Counted from the stretch's first letter, positions 23,774-36,749 are shown. The stretch is 64,000 nt of DNA from Euglena gracilis (GCA_039621445.1 CP154956.1:90340482-90404481), one strand, 5' to 3'. Notes: generated from the sequence alone by a model not told the origin. Program-made: numbers and translations.

Positions 23774-25525
23774 CGGGGGGGGTTTCGGGGGGGTGGTAAG
23801 CTTCGCTCTTACTCTAAAGAGATAAGAGCTCAGCGACCAGGGTGTGACGTAGAGCTGAGCTCTTTGGGGGACCATTCCGGCTCGGCCGGCGAAAAACGCT
23901 CATTTTCAGCTCAAAAACATGTTTTCCAGGTCCAGGAGGCTCAAAAACATAGTTTTGGGCGAAAAATTTTTTTCGATATTTTTCGACTTTTTTGACCCGG
24001 TTTTGACCCAAAATCAATGGGTTGGCGGCCCAAAAAGGGGCCCTGGCGGGTCGAAAAACGCTCATTTTCAGCTCAAAAACGCTTTTTCCGGGGTCCGGGA
24101 GGCCAAAAAACATGCTTTTGGGCGAAAAAAAAAATTTCGATTTTTTTCGACTTTTTTGACCCGGTTTTGACCCAAAATCAATAGGTTGGCGAACCAAAAC
24201 GGGGCGCCGGCGGGTCGAAAAACGCTCATTTTCAGCTCAAAAACACTTTTTCCGGGTCCGGGAGGCCAAAAAACATGGTTTTGGGCGAAAAAAAATTTTT
24301 TGAATTTTTTTGAATTTTTTTGACTTTTTTGACCCAAAAATGGCTAAGTCCATCGGCCAGGGGGGGGGGCCATTCAGGGGGGGGCATGGGGGGGGGGGTC
24401 CCGGTCGGAAAAATTTTTTCGCTCAAGAACACTTTTTTTGATGTTCTGAAGTGAAAAAAAGTTTGATGTTCTGAAGTGTTTTTGAGCGAAAAAAATTTTT
24501 CAAAATTTTGGGTCCCGACCTGCCACCCGACCCCCCCTCGCCCAGCCGCCCTGACGGCGGGTCCTCGAATACCCAAAACTGGCCCAAAATCGCACAACCA
24601 GACCCCGGGAACCCCAAAAAACGGTCAAACCCCCCCCCCTAAACGTAATGTTTGACCCCCAGTTTGGGTCCCAACTCCCCGTCTAGCCCGAGATACGGCC
24701 AATTTACGGTTTCGGGCCCTGAACAGGCCAAAACTGGCAAAACGGGCCCAAAACCCCTAAAACGGCCGTATCTCGGGCTAGGCAAGCAGTTGTCCTAAAC
24801 CGCGCATACCGATCGATAGGGCGTTCCAAGGTCGTCAAATAAGGTCGCCATCACTTTTCCTCAACTCCGCAGCGTTTTCGAGATATTTTGAAATTTTCGA
24901 TTTTTGGACCCCAGCCCGGCGGCCCTCGCGCCCCATCAGGGGTCCCCGAATACCCAAAAATGGCCCAAAATGGCACAACCAGGCCCCGGGAACCCCAAAA
25001 AAACGGTCAAACCCCCCCCCTAAACCTAATGATTGACCCCCTGGTTTGGGCTCCAACTCCCCGTCTAGCCCGAGATACGGGCGAATTACGGTTTCGGGCC
25101 CCGAACGGGCCCGAAACGGCCAAAACTGGCCAAACTAGCCCAAAACCCCAAAACGGCCATATCTCGGGCTAGGCGGAGAGTTGGCCCAAACCGCGCATAC
25201 CGATCGATCGGGCGTCCCAAAGTTGTGGAATGACGTCCTCTTCACTTTTTTTCAACTCCACGGCGTTTTCAAGATATTTTGAAATTTTCGATTTTTTGAC
25301 CCCAAAATGACCCTGCAATTTCCCTGGAAAAAAAAACGGTACGCAACTTTTTTGCTCGGGCCATATCTCCGGCCTGGCGCGGAGTTGCGGGCAAAGTGAG
25401 GGCTCTGGACAAACTAGGGACCGTCTCCTAACCTATAGGCTATTAACTTTTCGGGTCCCGAAATCAGGTCACATCGATAATCCTCGGGTGCCCGGGCCTA
25501 CTCAGGGAGGGGGGGGGGCGGGGGG

Positions 25526-25575
<50 letters not shown>

Positions 25576-28500
25576 GCGGGGGGGGGTGGTAAGCTTCGCT
25601 CTTACTCTAAAGAGATAAGAGCTCAGCGACCAGGGTGTGACGTAGAGCTGAGCTCTTTGGGGGACCATTCCGGCTCGGCCGGCGAAAAACGCTCATTTTC
25701 AGCTCAAAAACATGTTTTCCAGGTCCAGGAGGCTCAAAAACATAGTTTTGGGCGAAAAAATTTTTTCGACATTTTTCGACTTTTTTGACCCGGTTTTGAC
25801 CCAAAATCAATGGGTTGGCGGCCCAAAAAGGGGCCCTGGCGGGTCGAAAAACGCTCATTTTCAGCTCAAAAACGCTTTTTCCGGGTCCGGGAGGCCAAAA
25901 AACATGGTTTTAAAAAAAAAAAAAAATTTCGATTTTTTTCGACTTTTTTGACCCTGTTTTAACCCAAAATCAATAAGTTGGCGAACAAAAACGGGGCGCA
26001 GGCAGGTCAAAAAACGCTCATTTTCAGCTCAAAAACACTTTTTCCGGGTCCGGGAGGCCAAAAAACATGGTTTTGGGCGAAAAAAAATTTTTTGAATTTT
26101 TTTGAATTTTTTTGACTTTTTTGACCCAAAAATGGCTAAGTCCATCGGCCAGGGGGGGGGGGGGCCATTCAGGGGGGGGGCATGGGGGGGGTCCAGGTCG
26201 GAAAATTTTTTTTCGCTCAAAAACACTTTTTTTGATGTTCTGAAGTGAAAAAAAAGTGTTTTTGAGCGAAAAAAATTTTTTCAAAATTTTGGGTCCCGAC
26301 CTGCCACCCGACCCCCCCTCGCCCAGCCGCCCTGACGGCGCGTGATGGGGTCCCCGAACACCCAAAACTGGCCAAAATCGCACAACCAGACCCCGGGAAC
26401 CCCAAAAAACGGTCAAACCCCCCCCCCTAAACGTAATGTTTGACCCCCAGTTTGGGTCCCAACTCCCCGTCTAGCCCGAGATACGGCCAATTTACGGTTT
26501 CGGGCCCTGAACAGGCCAAAACTGGCAAAACGGGCCCAAAACCCCTAAAACGGCCGTATCTCGGGCTAGGCAAGCAGTTGTCCTAAACCGCGCATACCGA
26601 TCGATAGGGCGTTCCAAGGTCGTCAAATAAGGTCGCCATCACTTTTCCTCAACTCCGCAGCGTTTTCGAGATATTTTGAAATTTTCGATTTTTGGACCCC
26701 AGCCCGGCGGCCCTCGCGCCCCATCAGGGGTCCCCGAATACCCAAAAATGGCCCAAAATGGCACAACCAGGCCCCGGGAACCCCAAAAAACGGTCAAACC
26801 CCCCCCTAAACCTAATGATTGACCCCCTGGTTTGGGCTCCAACTCCCCGTCTAGCCCGAGATACGGGCGAATTACGGTTTCGGGCCCCGAACGGGCCCGA
26901 AACGGCCAAAACTGGCCAAACTAGCCCAAAACCCCAAAACGGCCATATCTCGGGCTAGGCGGAGAGTTGGCCCAAACCGCGCATACCGATCGATCGGGCG
27001 TCCCAAAGTTGTGGAATGACGTCCTCTTCACTTTTTTTCAACTCCACGGCGTTTTCAAGATATTTTGAAATTTTCGATTTTTTGACCCCAAAATGACCCT
27101 GCAATTAAAAAAAAAAAAAAAACGGTACGCAACTTTTTTGCTCGGGCCATATCTCCGGCCTGGCGCGGAGTTGCGGGCAAAGTGAGGGCTCTGGACAAAC
27201 TAGGGACCGTCTCCTAACCTATAGGCTATTAACTTTTCGGGTCCCGAAATCAGGTCACATCGATAATCCTCGGGTGCCCGGGCCTACTCAGGGGGGGGGG
27301 GGGGGGGGGCGGGGGGGGGGCGGGGGGGGGGGGGCGGGGGGGGGGGGGGGCGGGGGGGGGGGTCGGGGGGGGTTTCGGGGGGGTGGTAAGCTTCGCTCTT
27401 ACTCTAAAGAGATAAGAGCTCAGCGACCAGGGTGTGACGTAGAGCTGAGCTCTTTGGGGGACCATTCCGGCTCGGCCGGCGAAAAACGCTCATTTTCAGC
27501 TCAAAAACATGTTTTCCAGGTCCAGGAGGCTCAAAAACATAGTTTTGGGCGAAAAAATTTTTTCGATATTTTTCGACTTTTTTGACCCGGTTTTGACCCA
27601 AAATCAATGGGTTGGCGGCCCAAAAAGGGGCCCTGGCGGGTCGAAAAACGCTCATTTTCAGCTCAAAAACGCTTTTTCCGGGTCCGGGAGGCCAAAAAAC
27701 ATGCTTTTGGGCGAAAAAAAAAATTTCGATTTTTTTCGACTTTTTTGACCCGGTTTTGACCCAAAATCAATAGGTTGGCGAACCAAAACGGGGCGCCGGC
27801 GGGTCGAAAAACGCTCATTTTCAGCTCAAAAACACTTTTTCCGGGTCCGGGAGGCCAAAAAACATGGTTTTGGGCGAAAAAAAATTTTTTGAATTTTTTT
27901 GAATTTTTTTGACTTTTTTGACCCAAAAATGGCTAAGTCCATCGGCCAGGGGGGGGGGGCCATTCAGGGGGGGGGCATGGGGGGGGTCCAGGTCGGAAAA
28001 TTTTTTTTCGCTCAAAAACACTTTTTTTGATGTTCTGAAGTGAAAAAAAAGTGTTTTTGAGCGAAAAAAATTTTTTCAAAATTTTGGGTCCCGACCTGCC
28101 ACCCGACCCCCCCTCGCCCAGCCGCCCTGACGGCGCGTGATGGGGTCCCCGAACACCCAAAACTGGCCAAAATCGCACAACCAGACCCCGGGAACCCCAA
28201 AAAACGGTCAAACCCCCCCCCTAAACGTAATGTTTGACCCCCAGTTTGGGTCCCAACTCCCCGTCTAGCCCGAGATACGGCCAATTTACGGTTTCGGGCC
28301 CTGAACAGGCCAAAACTGGCAAAACGGGCCCAAAACCCCTAAAACGGCCGTATCTCGGGCTAGGCAAGCAGTTGTCCTAAACCGCGCATACCGATCGATA
28401 GGGCGTTCCAAGGTCGTCAAATAAGGTCGCCATCACTTTTCCTCAACTCCGCAGCGTTTTCGAGATATTTTGAAATTTTCGATTTTTGGACCCCAGCCCG

Positions 28501-30897
28501 GCGGCCCTCGCGGCCCTCGCGCCCCATCAGGGGTCCCCGAATACCCAAAAATGGCCCAAAATGGCACAACCAGGCCCCGGGAACCCCAAAAAACGGTCAA
28601 ACCCCCCCCTAAACCTAATGATTGACCCCCTGGTTTGGGCTCCAACTCCCCGTCTAGCCCGAGATACGGGCGAATTACGGTTTCGGGCCCCGAACGGGCC
28701 CGAAACGGCCAAAACTGGCCAAACTAGCCCAAAACCCCAAAACGGCCATATCTCGGGCTAGGCGGAGAGTTGGCCCAAACCGCGCATACCGATCGATCGG
28801 GCGTCCCAAAGTTGTGGAATGACGTCCTCTTCACTTTTTTTCAACTCCACGGCGTTTTCAAGATATTTTGAAATTTTCGATTTTTTGACCCCAAAATGAC
28901 CCTGCAATTTCCCTGGAAAAAAAAACGGTACGCAACTTTTTTGCTCGGGCCATATCTCCGGCCTGGCGCGGAGTTGCGGGCAAAGTGAGGGCTCTGGACA
29001 AACTAGGGACCGTCTCCTAACCTATAGGCTATTAACTTTTCGGGTCCCGAAATCAGGTCACATCGATAATCCTCGGGTGCCCGGGCCTACTCAGGGGGGG
29101 GGGGGGGGGGGGGGGGGCGGGGGGGGGGGCGGGGGGGGGGGGCGGGGGGGGGGGGGTCGGGGGGGGGTTTCGGGGGGGTGGTAAGCTTCGCTCTTACTCT
29201 AAAGAGATAAGAGCTCAGCGACCAGGGTGTGACGTAGAGCTGAGCTCTTTGGGGGACCATTCCGGCTCGGCCGGCGAAAAACGCTCATTTTCAGCTCAAA
29301 AACATGTTTTCCAGGTCCAGGAGGCTCAAAAACATAGTTTTGGGCGAAAAATTTTTTCGATATTTTTCGACTTTTTTGACCCGGTTTTGACCCAAAATCA
29401 ATGGGTTGGCGGCCCAAAAAGGGGCCCTGGCGGGTCGAAAAACGCTCATTTTCAGCTCAAAAACGCTTTTTCCGGGTCCGGGAGGCCAAAAAACATGGTT
29501 TTGGGCGAAAAAAAAATTTCGATTTTTTTCGACTTTTTTGACCCGGTTTTGACCCAAAATCAATAGGTTGGCGAACCAAAACGGGGCGCCGGCGGGTCGA
29601 AAAACGCTCATTTTCAGCTCAAAAACACTTTTTCCGGGTCCGGGAGGCCAAAAAACATGGTTTTGGGCGAAAAAAAATTTTTTGAATTTTTTTGAATTTT
29701 TTTGACTTTTTTGACCCAAAAATGGCTAAGTCCATCGGCCAGGGGGGGGGGGGCCATTCAGGGGGGGGGCATGGGGGGGGTCCAGGTCGGAAAATTTTTT
29801 TTCGCTCAAAAACACTTTTTTTGATGTTCTGAAGTGAAAAAAAAGTGTTTTTGAGCGAAAAAAATTTTTTCAAAATTTTGGGTCCCGACCTGCCACCCGA
29901 CCCCTCGCCCAGCCGCCCTGACGGCGCGTGATGGGGTCCCCGAACACCCAAAACTGGCCAAAATCGCACAACCAGACCCCGGGAACCCCAAAAAACGGTC
30001 AAACCCCCCCCCCTAAACGTAATGTTTGACCCCCAGTTTGGGTCCCAACTCCCCGTCTAGCCCGAGATACGGCCAATTTACGGTTTCGGGCCCTGAACAG
30101 GCCAAAACTGGCAAAACGGGCCCAAAACCCCTAAAACGGCCGTATCTCGGGCTAGGCAAGCAGTTGTCCTAAACCGCGCATACCGATCGATAGGGCGTTC
30201 CAAGGTCGTCAAATAAGGTCGCCATCACTTTTCCTCAACTCCGCAGCGTTTTCGAGATATTTTGAAATTTTCGATTTTTGGACCCCAGCCCGGCGGCCCT
30301 CGCGCCCCATCAGGGGTCCCCGAATACCCAAAAATGGCCCAAAATGGCACAACCAGGCCCCGGGTAACCAAAAAAACGGTCAAACCCCCCCCCTAAACCT
30401 AATGATTGACCCCCTGGTTTGGGCTCCAACTCCCCGTCTAGCCCGAGATACGGGCGAATTACGGTTTCGGGCCCCGAACGGGCCCGAAACGGCCAAAACT
30501 GGCCAAACTAGCCCAAAACCCCAAAACGGCCATATCTCGGGCTAGGCGGAGAGTTGGCCCAAACCGCGCATACCGATCGATCGGGCGTCCCAAAGTTGTG
30601 GAATGACGTCCTCTTCACTTTTTTTCAACTCCACGGCGTTTTCAAGATATTTTGAAATTTTCGATTTTTTGACCCCAAAATGACCCTGCAATTTCCCTGG
30701 AAAAAAAAACGGTACGCAACTTTTTTGCTCGGGCCATATCTCCGGCCTGGCGCGGAGTTGCGGGCAAAGTGAGGGCTCTGGACAAACTAGGGACCGTCTC
30801 CTAACCTATAGGCTATTAACTTTTCGGGTCCCGAAATCAGGTCACATCGATAATCCTCGGGTGGGGGGGGGGGGGGGGGGCGGGGGGGGGGGGGGGG

Positions 30898-30935
<38 letters not shown>

Positions 30936-30960
30936 CGGGGGGGGTTTCGGGGGGGGTGGT

Positions 30961-32560
30961 AAGCTTCGCTCTTACTCTAAAGAGATAAGAGCTCAGCGAC
31001 CAGGGTGTGACGTAGAGCTGAGCTCTTTGGGAGACCACCCCGGCCCGGCCCGGGAAAAATGCTCGTTTTCGGCTCAAAAACAGCTTTTCCAGGTCAGGGA
31101 GGCCAAAAAACATCGTTTTGGGGCCAAAAATTTTTTCGATTTTTTTCGACTTTTTTGACCCGGTTTTGACCCAAAAGTCATGGGTTGGCGGCCCAAAACG
31201 GGGCGCTGGCGGGTCGAAAAACGCTCATTTTTGGCTCGAAAACACTTTTTTTCGGGTCTGGGAGGTCAAAAATCATGGTTTTGGGCGAAAAAAAATTTTC
31301 GATTTTTTTCGACTTTTTGACCCAAAAATGGCTAAGTCCACCGGCCAGGGTGGCGGGCCCCACCCAGCCAGGGGGGGCATGGGGGGGGTCCAGGTTGGAA
31401 AAAATTTTTTCGCTCAAAAACACTTTTTTTGATGTTCTGAAGTGAAAAAAAGTGTTTTTGAGCGAAAAAAAATTTTTCAAAATTTTGGGTCCCGACCTAC
31501 CCCTCGCCCAGCCGCCATGACGGCGCCCGGTGGGGTCCCCAAATACCCAAAACTAGCCCAAAATCGCACAACCAGGCCCCGGGAACCCCAAAAAACGGTC
31601 AAAACCCCCCCCTAAACCTAATGATTGACCCCTGGTTTGGGTCCCAACCCCTCGTCTAGCCTGAGATATGGCCAATTTACGGTTTCGGGCCCAAACAGGC
31701 CCGAAATGGCCAAAACTGGCCCAAAACCCCAAAACGGCCATATCTCGGGCTAGGCGAGGAGTTGGCCCAAACCGCGCATAGAAATCGATCGGGCGTCCCA
31801 AAGTTGTGGAAGGACGTCCTCTTTACTTTTCCGCAACTCCATAGCGTTTTCGAGATATTTTGAAATTTTCGATTTTTGGACCCCAGCCCGGCAGCCCTCG
31901 AACCCCCGCAGGGGTCCCCGAATACCCAAAAATGGCCCAAAATCGCACAACCAGGCCCCAAGAACACCAAAAAACGGTCAAACCCCCCCCTAAACCTAAT
32001 GATTGACCCCCTGGTTTGGGTTCCAACTCCTCGTCTAGCCCGAGATACGGCCAATTTACGGTTTCGACCCCGAATAGGCCCGAAATGGCCAAAACTGGCC
32101 AAACTGGCCCAAAACCCCAAAACGGCCGTATCTCGGGCTAGGCGAGGAGTTGGCCCAAACCGCGCATACCGATCGATCGGGCGTCCCAAAGTTGTGGAAG
32201 GACGTCCTCTTTAATTTTTCTCAACTCCGCGGCGTTTTCGAGATATTTTGAATTTTTCGATTTTTTGACCCCAAAATGACCCTGCAATTTCCCCGAAAAA
32301 AAAACGGTAGACAACTTTTTTGCTCGGGCCATATCTCCGGACTGGCGGGGAGTTACGGGTAACCGAAGGGCTCTGGAGAAACTAGGGACCCTCTCCTAAC
32401 CTATAGGCTATTCAGTTTGGGGGCCCGGAAATCCAATCACATCGATAATCCTCGGGGGCCATTGCCTACCCAAGGGGGGGGGCGGGGGGGGCGGGGGGGC
32501 GGGGGGGGCGGGGGGGCGGGGGGGCGGGGGGGGTCGGACCCCCCCGTCGCCGGGGTGGTA
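30961..32560. repeat. Variant satellite unit at the right edge of the core (1599 bp)
   Basis: Built like the core units but with two instead of three monomers, a diverged first monomer, and a shorter G/C tract with regular C interruptions (32475-32533). Confidence 0.85.
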
Positions 32561-34685
32561 AGCTTCGCTCTTACTCTAAAGAGATAAGAGCTCAGCGACC
32601 CCTCCATACATACCGGCACACCCCATGGAGCTCTTTCATGGAGCCCGGTTTTGACCCAAAGTCAATGGGTTGGCGAACCAAAACGGGGCGCTGGCGGGTC
32701 GAAAAACGCTCATTTTCGGCCCAAAAACACTTTTTCCGGGTCCGGGAGGCCAAAAAACATCGTTTTGGGCAAAAAAAATTTTTCGATTTTTTTCGACTTT
32801 TTTGACCCGGTTTTGACCCAAAATCGGTCGGCGGTCCAAAACGGGGTGCCGGCGGGTCGAAAAACGCTCGTTTTCGGCTCAAAAACAGTTTTTCCGGGTC
32901 CGGGAGGCCAAAAAACATCGTTTCGGGCAAAAAAAAATTTTTCGATTTTTTTCGACTTTTTTGACCCGGGTTTGACCCAAAGTCAATGGGTCGGCGGCCC
33001 AAAACGGGGCGCCCGCGGGTCGAAAAACGGTCGTTTTCGGCTCAAAAACAGTTTTTCTGGGCCCGGGAGGCCAAAAAACATCGTTTCGGGCAAAAAAAAA
33101 TTTTTCGATTTTTTTCGACTTTTTTGACCCGGTTTTGACCCGAAGTCAATGGGTCGGCGGCCCAAAACGGGGCGCCGGCGGGTCGAAAAACGCTCGTTTT
33201 CGGCTCCAAAACAGTTTTTCTTGGTCCGCGAGGCCAAAAAACTTCGTTTCGGGCAAAAAAAAATTTTTCGATTTTTTTCGACTTTTTTCACTGGTTTTGA
33301 CCCAAAGTCAATGGGTCGGCGGCCCAAAACGTGGCGCTGGCGGGTCGAAAAACGCTCATTTTTGGCTCGAAAACACTTTTTTCGGGTCCGGGAGGTCAAA
33401 AAACATGGTTTTGGGCGAAAAAAAATTTTTTGAATTTTTTTGACTTTTTGACCCAAAACCACCGGCCAGGGGGGGGGCATCCAGGGGGGGGGCATGGGAG
33501 GGGTCCGGGTCGGAAAATTTTTTTTCGCTCAAAAACACTTTTTTTGATGTTCTGAAGTGAAAAAAAGTGTTTTTGAGCGAAAAAATGTTTTTCAAAATTT
33601 TGGGTCCCAACCTGCCACCCGACCCCCCCTCACCCAGCCGCCCTGACGGCGCGCGATGGGGTCCCCGAACACCCAAAAACTGGCCAAAATCGCACAACCA
33701 GACCCCGGGAACCCCAAAAAACGGTCAAAACCCCCCCCTAAACGTAATGTTTGACCCCCAGTTTGGGTCCCAACTCCCCGTCTATCCCGAGATACGGCCA
33801 ATTTACGGTTTCGGGCCCTGAACGGGCCAGAACTGGCCAAACGGGCCCGAAACCCCCAAAACGGCCGAATCTCGGGCCCGGCGAGGAGTTGTCCCAAACC
33901 GCGCATACCGATCGATAGGGCGTTCCAAGGTCGTCAAATAAGGTCGCCGTCACTTTTCCTCAACTCCGCAGCGTTTTCGAGATATTTTGAAATTTTCGAT
34001 TTTTAGACCCCAGCCCGGCAGCCCTCGAACCCCCGCAGGGGTCCCCGAATACCCAAAAATGGCCCAAAATGGCACAACCAGACCCCGGGAACCCCAAAAA
34101 ACGGTCAAACCCCCCCCCTAAACCTAATGATTGACCCCCTGGTTTGGGCTCCAACTCCCCGTCTAGCCCGAGATACGGGCAAATTACGGTTTCGGGCCCC
34201 GAACGGGACCGAAATGGCCAAAACTGGCCCAACTGGCCCAAAACCCCAAAACGGCCGTATCTCGGGCTAGGCGGGGAGTCGGCCCAAACCGCGCATACCG
34301 ATCGATCGGGCGTCCCAAAGTTGAGGAATGACGTCCTCTTTACTTTTTCGTAACTCCGCGGCGTTTTCGAGATATTTTGAATTTTTCAATTTTTTGACCC
34401 CAAAATGACCTGCAAATTTCCCCGGAAAAAAAAAACGGTAGACAACTTTTTTGCTCGGGCCATATCTCCAGACTGGCGGGGAGTTGCGGGTAACCGAAGG
34501 GCTCTGGAGGTACTAGGGACCGTCCCCTAACCTATAGGCCATTAACTTTGGGGGCCACGAAATCCAGTCACATCGATAATCCCGGGGTTTCCGGACCTAC
34601 CCAGGTGGGGGGGAGGGGGGGGGGCGGGGGGGGGGGGGGGGGGGGGGGGCGCGGGGGTCCGACCCCCCCTCCGGCCCCGGTGGTA
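32560..34685. repeat. Satellite block A, copy 2
   Basis: 2125 bp, starting with the same CTCCATACATACCGGCACAC variant (32601 onward) as copy 1 and holding one more 162-bp monomer. Its second part is almost base-for-base the same as copy 1 at an offset of about 17.4 kb. The core higher-order units lie between the two copies. Confidence 0.9.
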
Positions 34686-34689
34686 AGCT

Positions 34690-34724
34690 TCGCTCTTACC
34701 CATAAAGGGATAAGAGCTCAGCGA
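34690..34724. other. Terminal junction hairpin with paired change
   Basis: The last junction reads CTTACCCATAAAGGGATAAG where the other twelve read CTTACTCTAAAGAGATAAG. The changes in the left arm (CTC to CCC) and right arm (GAG to GGG) are complementary, so the stem is preserved. It marks the right end of the satellite. Confidence 0.85.
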
Positions 34725-35110
34725 CCCCCCCCCCCTATTTGTCCCCCCCCCCTAATTGGCCAGAGACCAGGTGGCCAATTAGGGGGGGGGGTTACTCATT
34801 TCAAGGGAAATCTTTATTCAGGTTTTTTGGGGGGTTCGCGACTGTAAAGGACGGGGTCCAGGTGGCCAATTAGGGGGGGGGGGGGGAGGGGGAACCCCCC
34901 CCCTAATTGTCCCCCCCCCCTAATTGGCCAGAAGGGGGGTCCGGGCCGCCCGGAGGGCGGCCAAATAGAGGGGGGGGGTTGGTACCCATGGACCCATGGA
35001 CAGGTAGGGTAAATTGAGTAAGCCCCCCCTAATTGTCACCCCCCCCCCTAATTGTCGCCAGGGGGGTCAAAACGCTCCCGGGGGGGGTGCCATTTAGGGG
35101 GGGGTCACGT
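34725..35110. repeat. G/C-tract island with TAATTGTCCC and TAATTGGCC words
   Basis: CCTAATTGTCCC and CCTAATTGGCC words and their reverse complements (GGCCAATTAGG near 34772 and 34862) alternate with C or G runs. Both orientations occur, so parts fold back. Non-coding. Confidence 0.75.
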
Positions 35111-35269
35111 TAATAAAAATCGCGCAACGTTACACTGGCTAGCAGGCATTTTTAAGAACCCTTTGCATGGTACCAGCAGGCAGTAGTGCCTTATATTACT
35201 CGTGACTGTCCGAAATTGTGTGTTTTCGGCAAATATTGTGCCCATCGTGGATGGCATCCATAGGGGGTG

Positions 35270-35580
35270 TTGCCCCCGTGACCCCCCGGTGACCCCCCCG
35301 TGACCCCCCCCCCCCCCCCGTGACCCGAACAAGGACCCTTTCGGCGAATTTTCGTAGGAATTTTTTTGGCCGGTGATGCCTAGTTTGATAATTTGGTGTA
35401 AAATTCCTAATTTCAGGTGTGGGGATTCCTAATTTGTGGATTTTTTCCACAAAAATTCTGGCTCGGTGATTCCTAATTTTGCCACCAAAAGTGTGGTGTT
35501 CCCCCGTGACCCTCCCCCCCCCCGTGACCCCCCCCCGTGCCCCCCCCCCCCGTAACCCGAACCACCCCCATAGTGAACGA
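35270..35580. repeat. C-tract island with CGTGACCC words
   Basis: CCGTGACCC words with C runs at about 35275-35328 and 35505-35565 bracket ~180 bp of AT-rich sequence in which GATTCCTAATTT recurs. Same construction as the other islands with a different word. Confidence 0.75.
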
Positions 35581-35663
35581 TTAATCGCCCTGGGCCGAAC
35601 GATTCGATTAATCGGCGATGACGAACGATTAGTCGATTAATCGATTAATCGAAACAGCCCTAG
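35575..35663. repeat. ATTAATCG cluster ending CAGCCCTA
   Basis: Several copies of CGATTAATCG or ACGATTA end in GAAACAGCCCTA. This resembles the terminal repeats of some hAT transposons (TAGGGCTG followed by ATTAATCG words, from my general knowledge), and a hAT transposase lies 1.1 kb to the right, but the orientation would make this the right end of an element lying to its left. The matching end was not found. Confidence 0.4.
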
Positions 35664-35933
35664 GTGAAACACCACGAGGTCGACTGCCAGCGGCCCTGCT
35701 GGATCCACCCCATCCAAGGCAATGTCCGACCAGCTCTCACTGACAATGACAGCACAAGAGGTGCGACTGCCAAGACGCCGACAAACCTGCACCCTGATGG
35801 CAGTCTCGCCCATGGATATGGATGGGTGGCAGCAGGAAGAAGAGCAAGGTGATGAGACAAATGTGGGTCCCATCCGCATTCAATGCTCCCGACCGCAGCA
35901 AGAGGGGCCCGGCAGGAGGTAGCCCCTCCAGCT

Positions 35934-36345
35934 CACACACACACGCACACACACACACACACACAAGGAAAGAAAAAGACAAAAGGGCCCACGCTCCTCA
36001 GGGCAAGGCCAGCGAGAATCGAAGTGAAACCAAACAGTGAAAGGCGGGTGCAACGGCTCGCGGTGACCCGTCCCGATGGCAAAGAACAGCACGCCGACAC
36101 GGGCGACGCGCTCGCACGGGCGACGCGCGGGCACGACACGCGCGAGACACGCGCGAGCCGTGCCGAGCCGTGCCGAGCCGTGCCGAGCCGTGCCGAGCCG
36201 TGCCGAGCCGTGCCGAGCCCTGCCGAGCCATGCCGAGCCGTGGCGGACCTAGCCGTCCGTCCGTCCAGCCAAAATGCACCCTGTCCAGCCGTCCGTCCAG
36301 CTGAAAGGAATTTTCTCTAGCCGTCCGTCCGTCCATCCGCACGCC
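35934..36345. repeat. (CA)n, 10-bp GCCGAGCCGT array and TCCG repeat
   Basis: A CA microsatellite at about 35934-35965, a tandem 10-bp unit GCCGAGCCGT (about eight copies, 36155-36245), then GTCCGTCCGTCC blocks at 36255-36345 separated by the spacer GAAAGGAATTTTCTCTAGCC. The TCCG block with this spacer recurs at 56850-56965 and in the right palindrome arm. Bases 36346-36749 show nothing recognisable apart from a repeated ACAGGGCTCA word. Confidence 0.85.
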
Positions 36346-36749
36346 TCCTGTGTAGGGCAAGCGACCACAGCGTTGACACCACTGGCTCCCTTAATTGCCG
36401 CTTTCCCTCCTAGAAACATTCCGTGGCTGTACGCTCTGCCTGGCCTTGGGTTTTTTTCGGCAACTGACTACATTCATTCTGCCGAATCGCTGTGCATTGC
36501 AGTTTTCACTTTGGGGGGGGGGGTGCACAGGGCTCAAGGCAAAGCCTGTGTACTCCTACACAGGGCTCAGGACAAAGTCCGTGTACCCCCCTCCCGCTAA
36601 AGCCTGCGTAGGGATCCACGGGCTTTCTTTGCCTCAGAAACACGCTCAGGGGGCCATGCGGAAACGTCTCAAGACCATGCATCGGTTGCCAGTGTGGGGG
36701 GTAGACAAGGTTTGCCGGGAAGCATGATATTATTGATCCTCTCAAGCCC

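Larger units (their letters stand above)
20216..30961. repeat. Six tandem higher-order units of ~1.79 kb
   Basis: Junction AAGCTT positions 20216, 22015, 23798, 25591, 27388, 29183 and 30961 give units of 1799, 1783, 1793, 1797, 1795 and 1778 bp. Each carries three 162-bp monomers, one hairpin module, two or three ~350-bp modules and a closing poly-G tract in the same order. Neighbouring units look nearly identical outside the G tract; visible differences are small indels such as a duplicated GCGGCCCTC near 28500 and a duplicated hairpin loop near 24450. Confidence 0.95.
12470..34735. repeat. 22-kb complex satellite array with higher-order structure
   Basis: The whole stretch is made of a few modules. 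(a) A ~162-bp monomer starting TCGAAAAACGCTCATTTT (for example 15461, 15623, 15786, 15948). (b) A module with a long A/T hairpin around GATGTTCTGAAG. (c) ~350-bp modules containing CGGCCATATCTCGGGC and CGAGATATTTTGAA. (d) A poly-G tract. (e) A junction sequence GGTGGTAAGCTTCGCTC. AAGCTT of the junction occurs at 13470, 14470, 15322, 17312, 20216, 22015, 23798, 25591, 27388, 29183, 30961, 32560 and 34685. ORFs of 60-240 codons recur in parallel in every unit and are repeat-derived. Confidence 0.95.
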
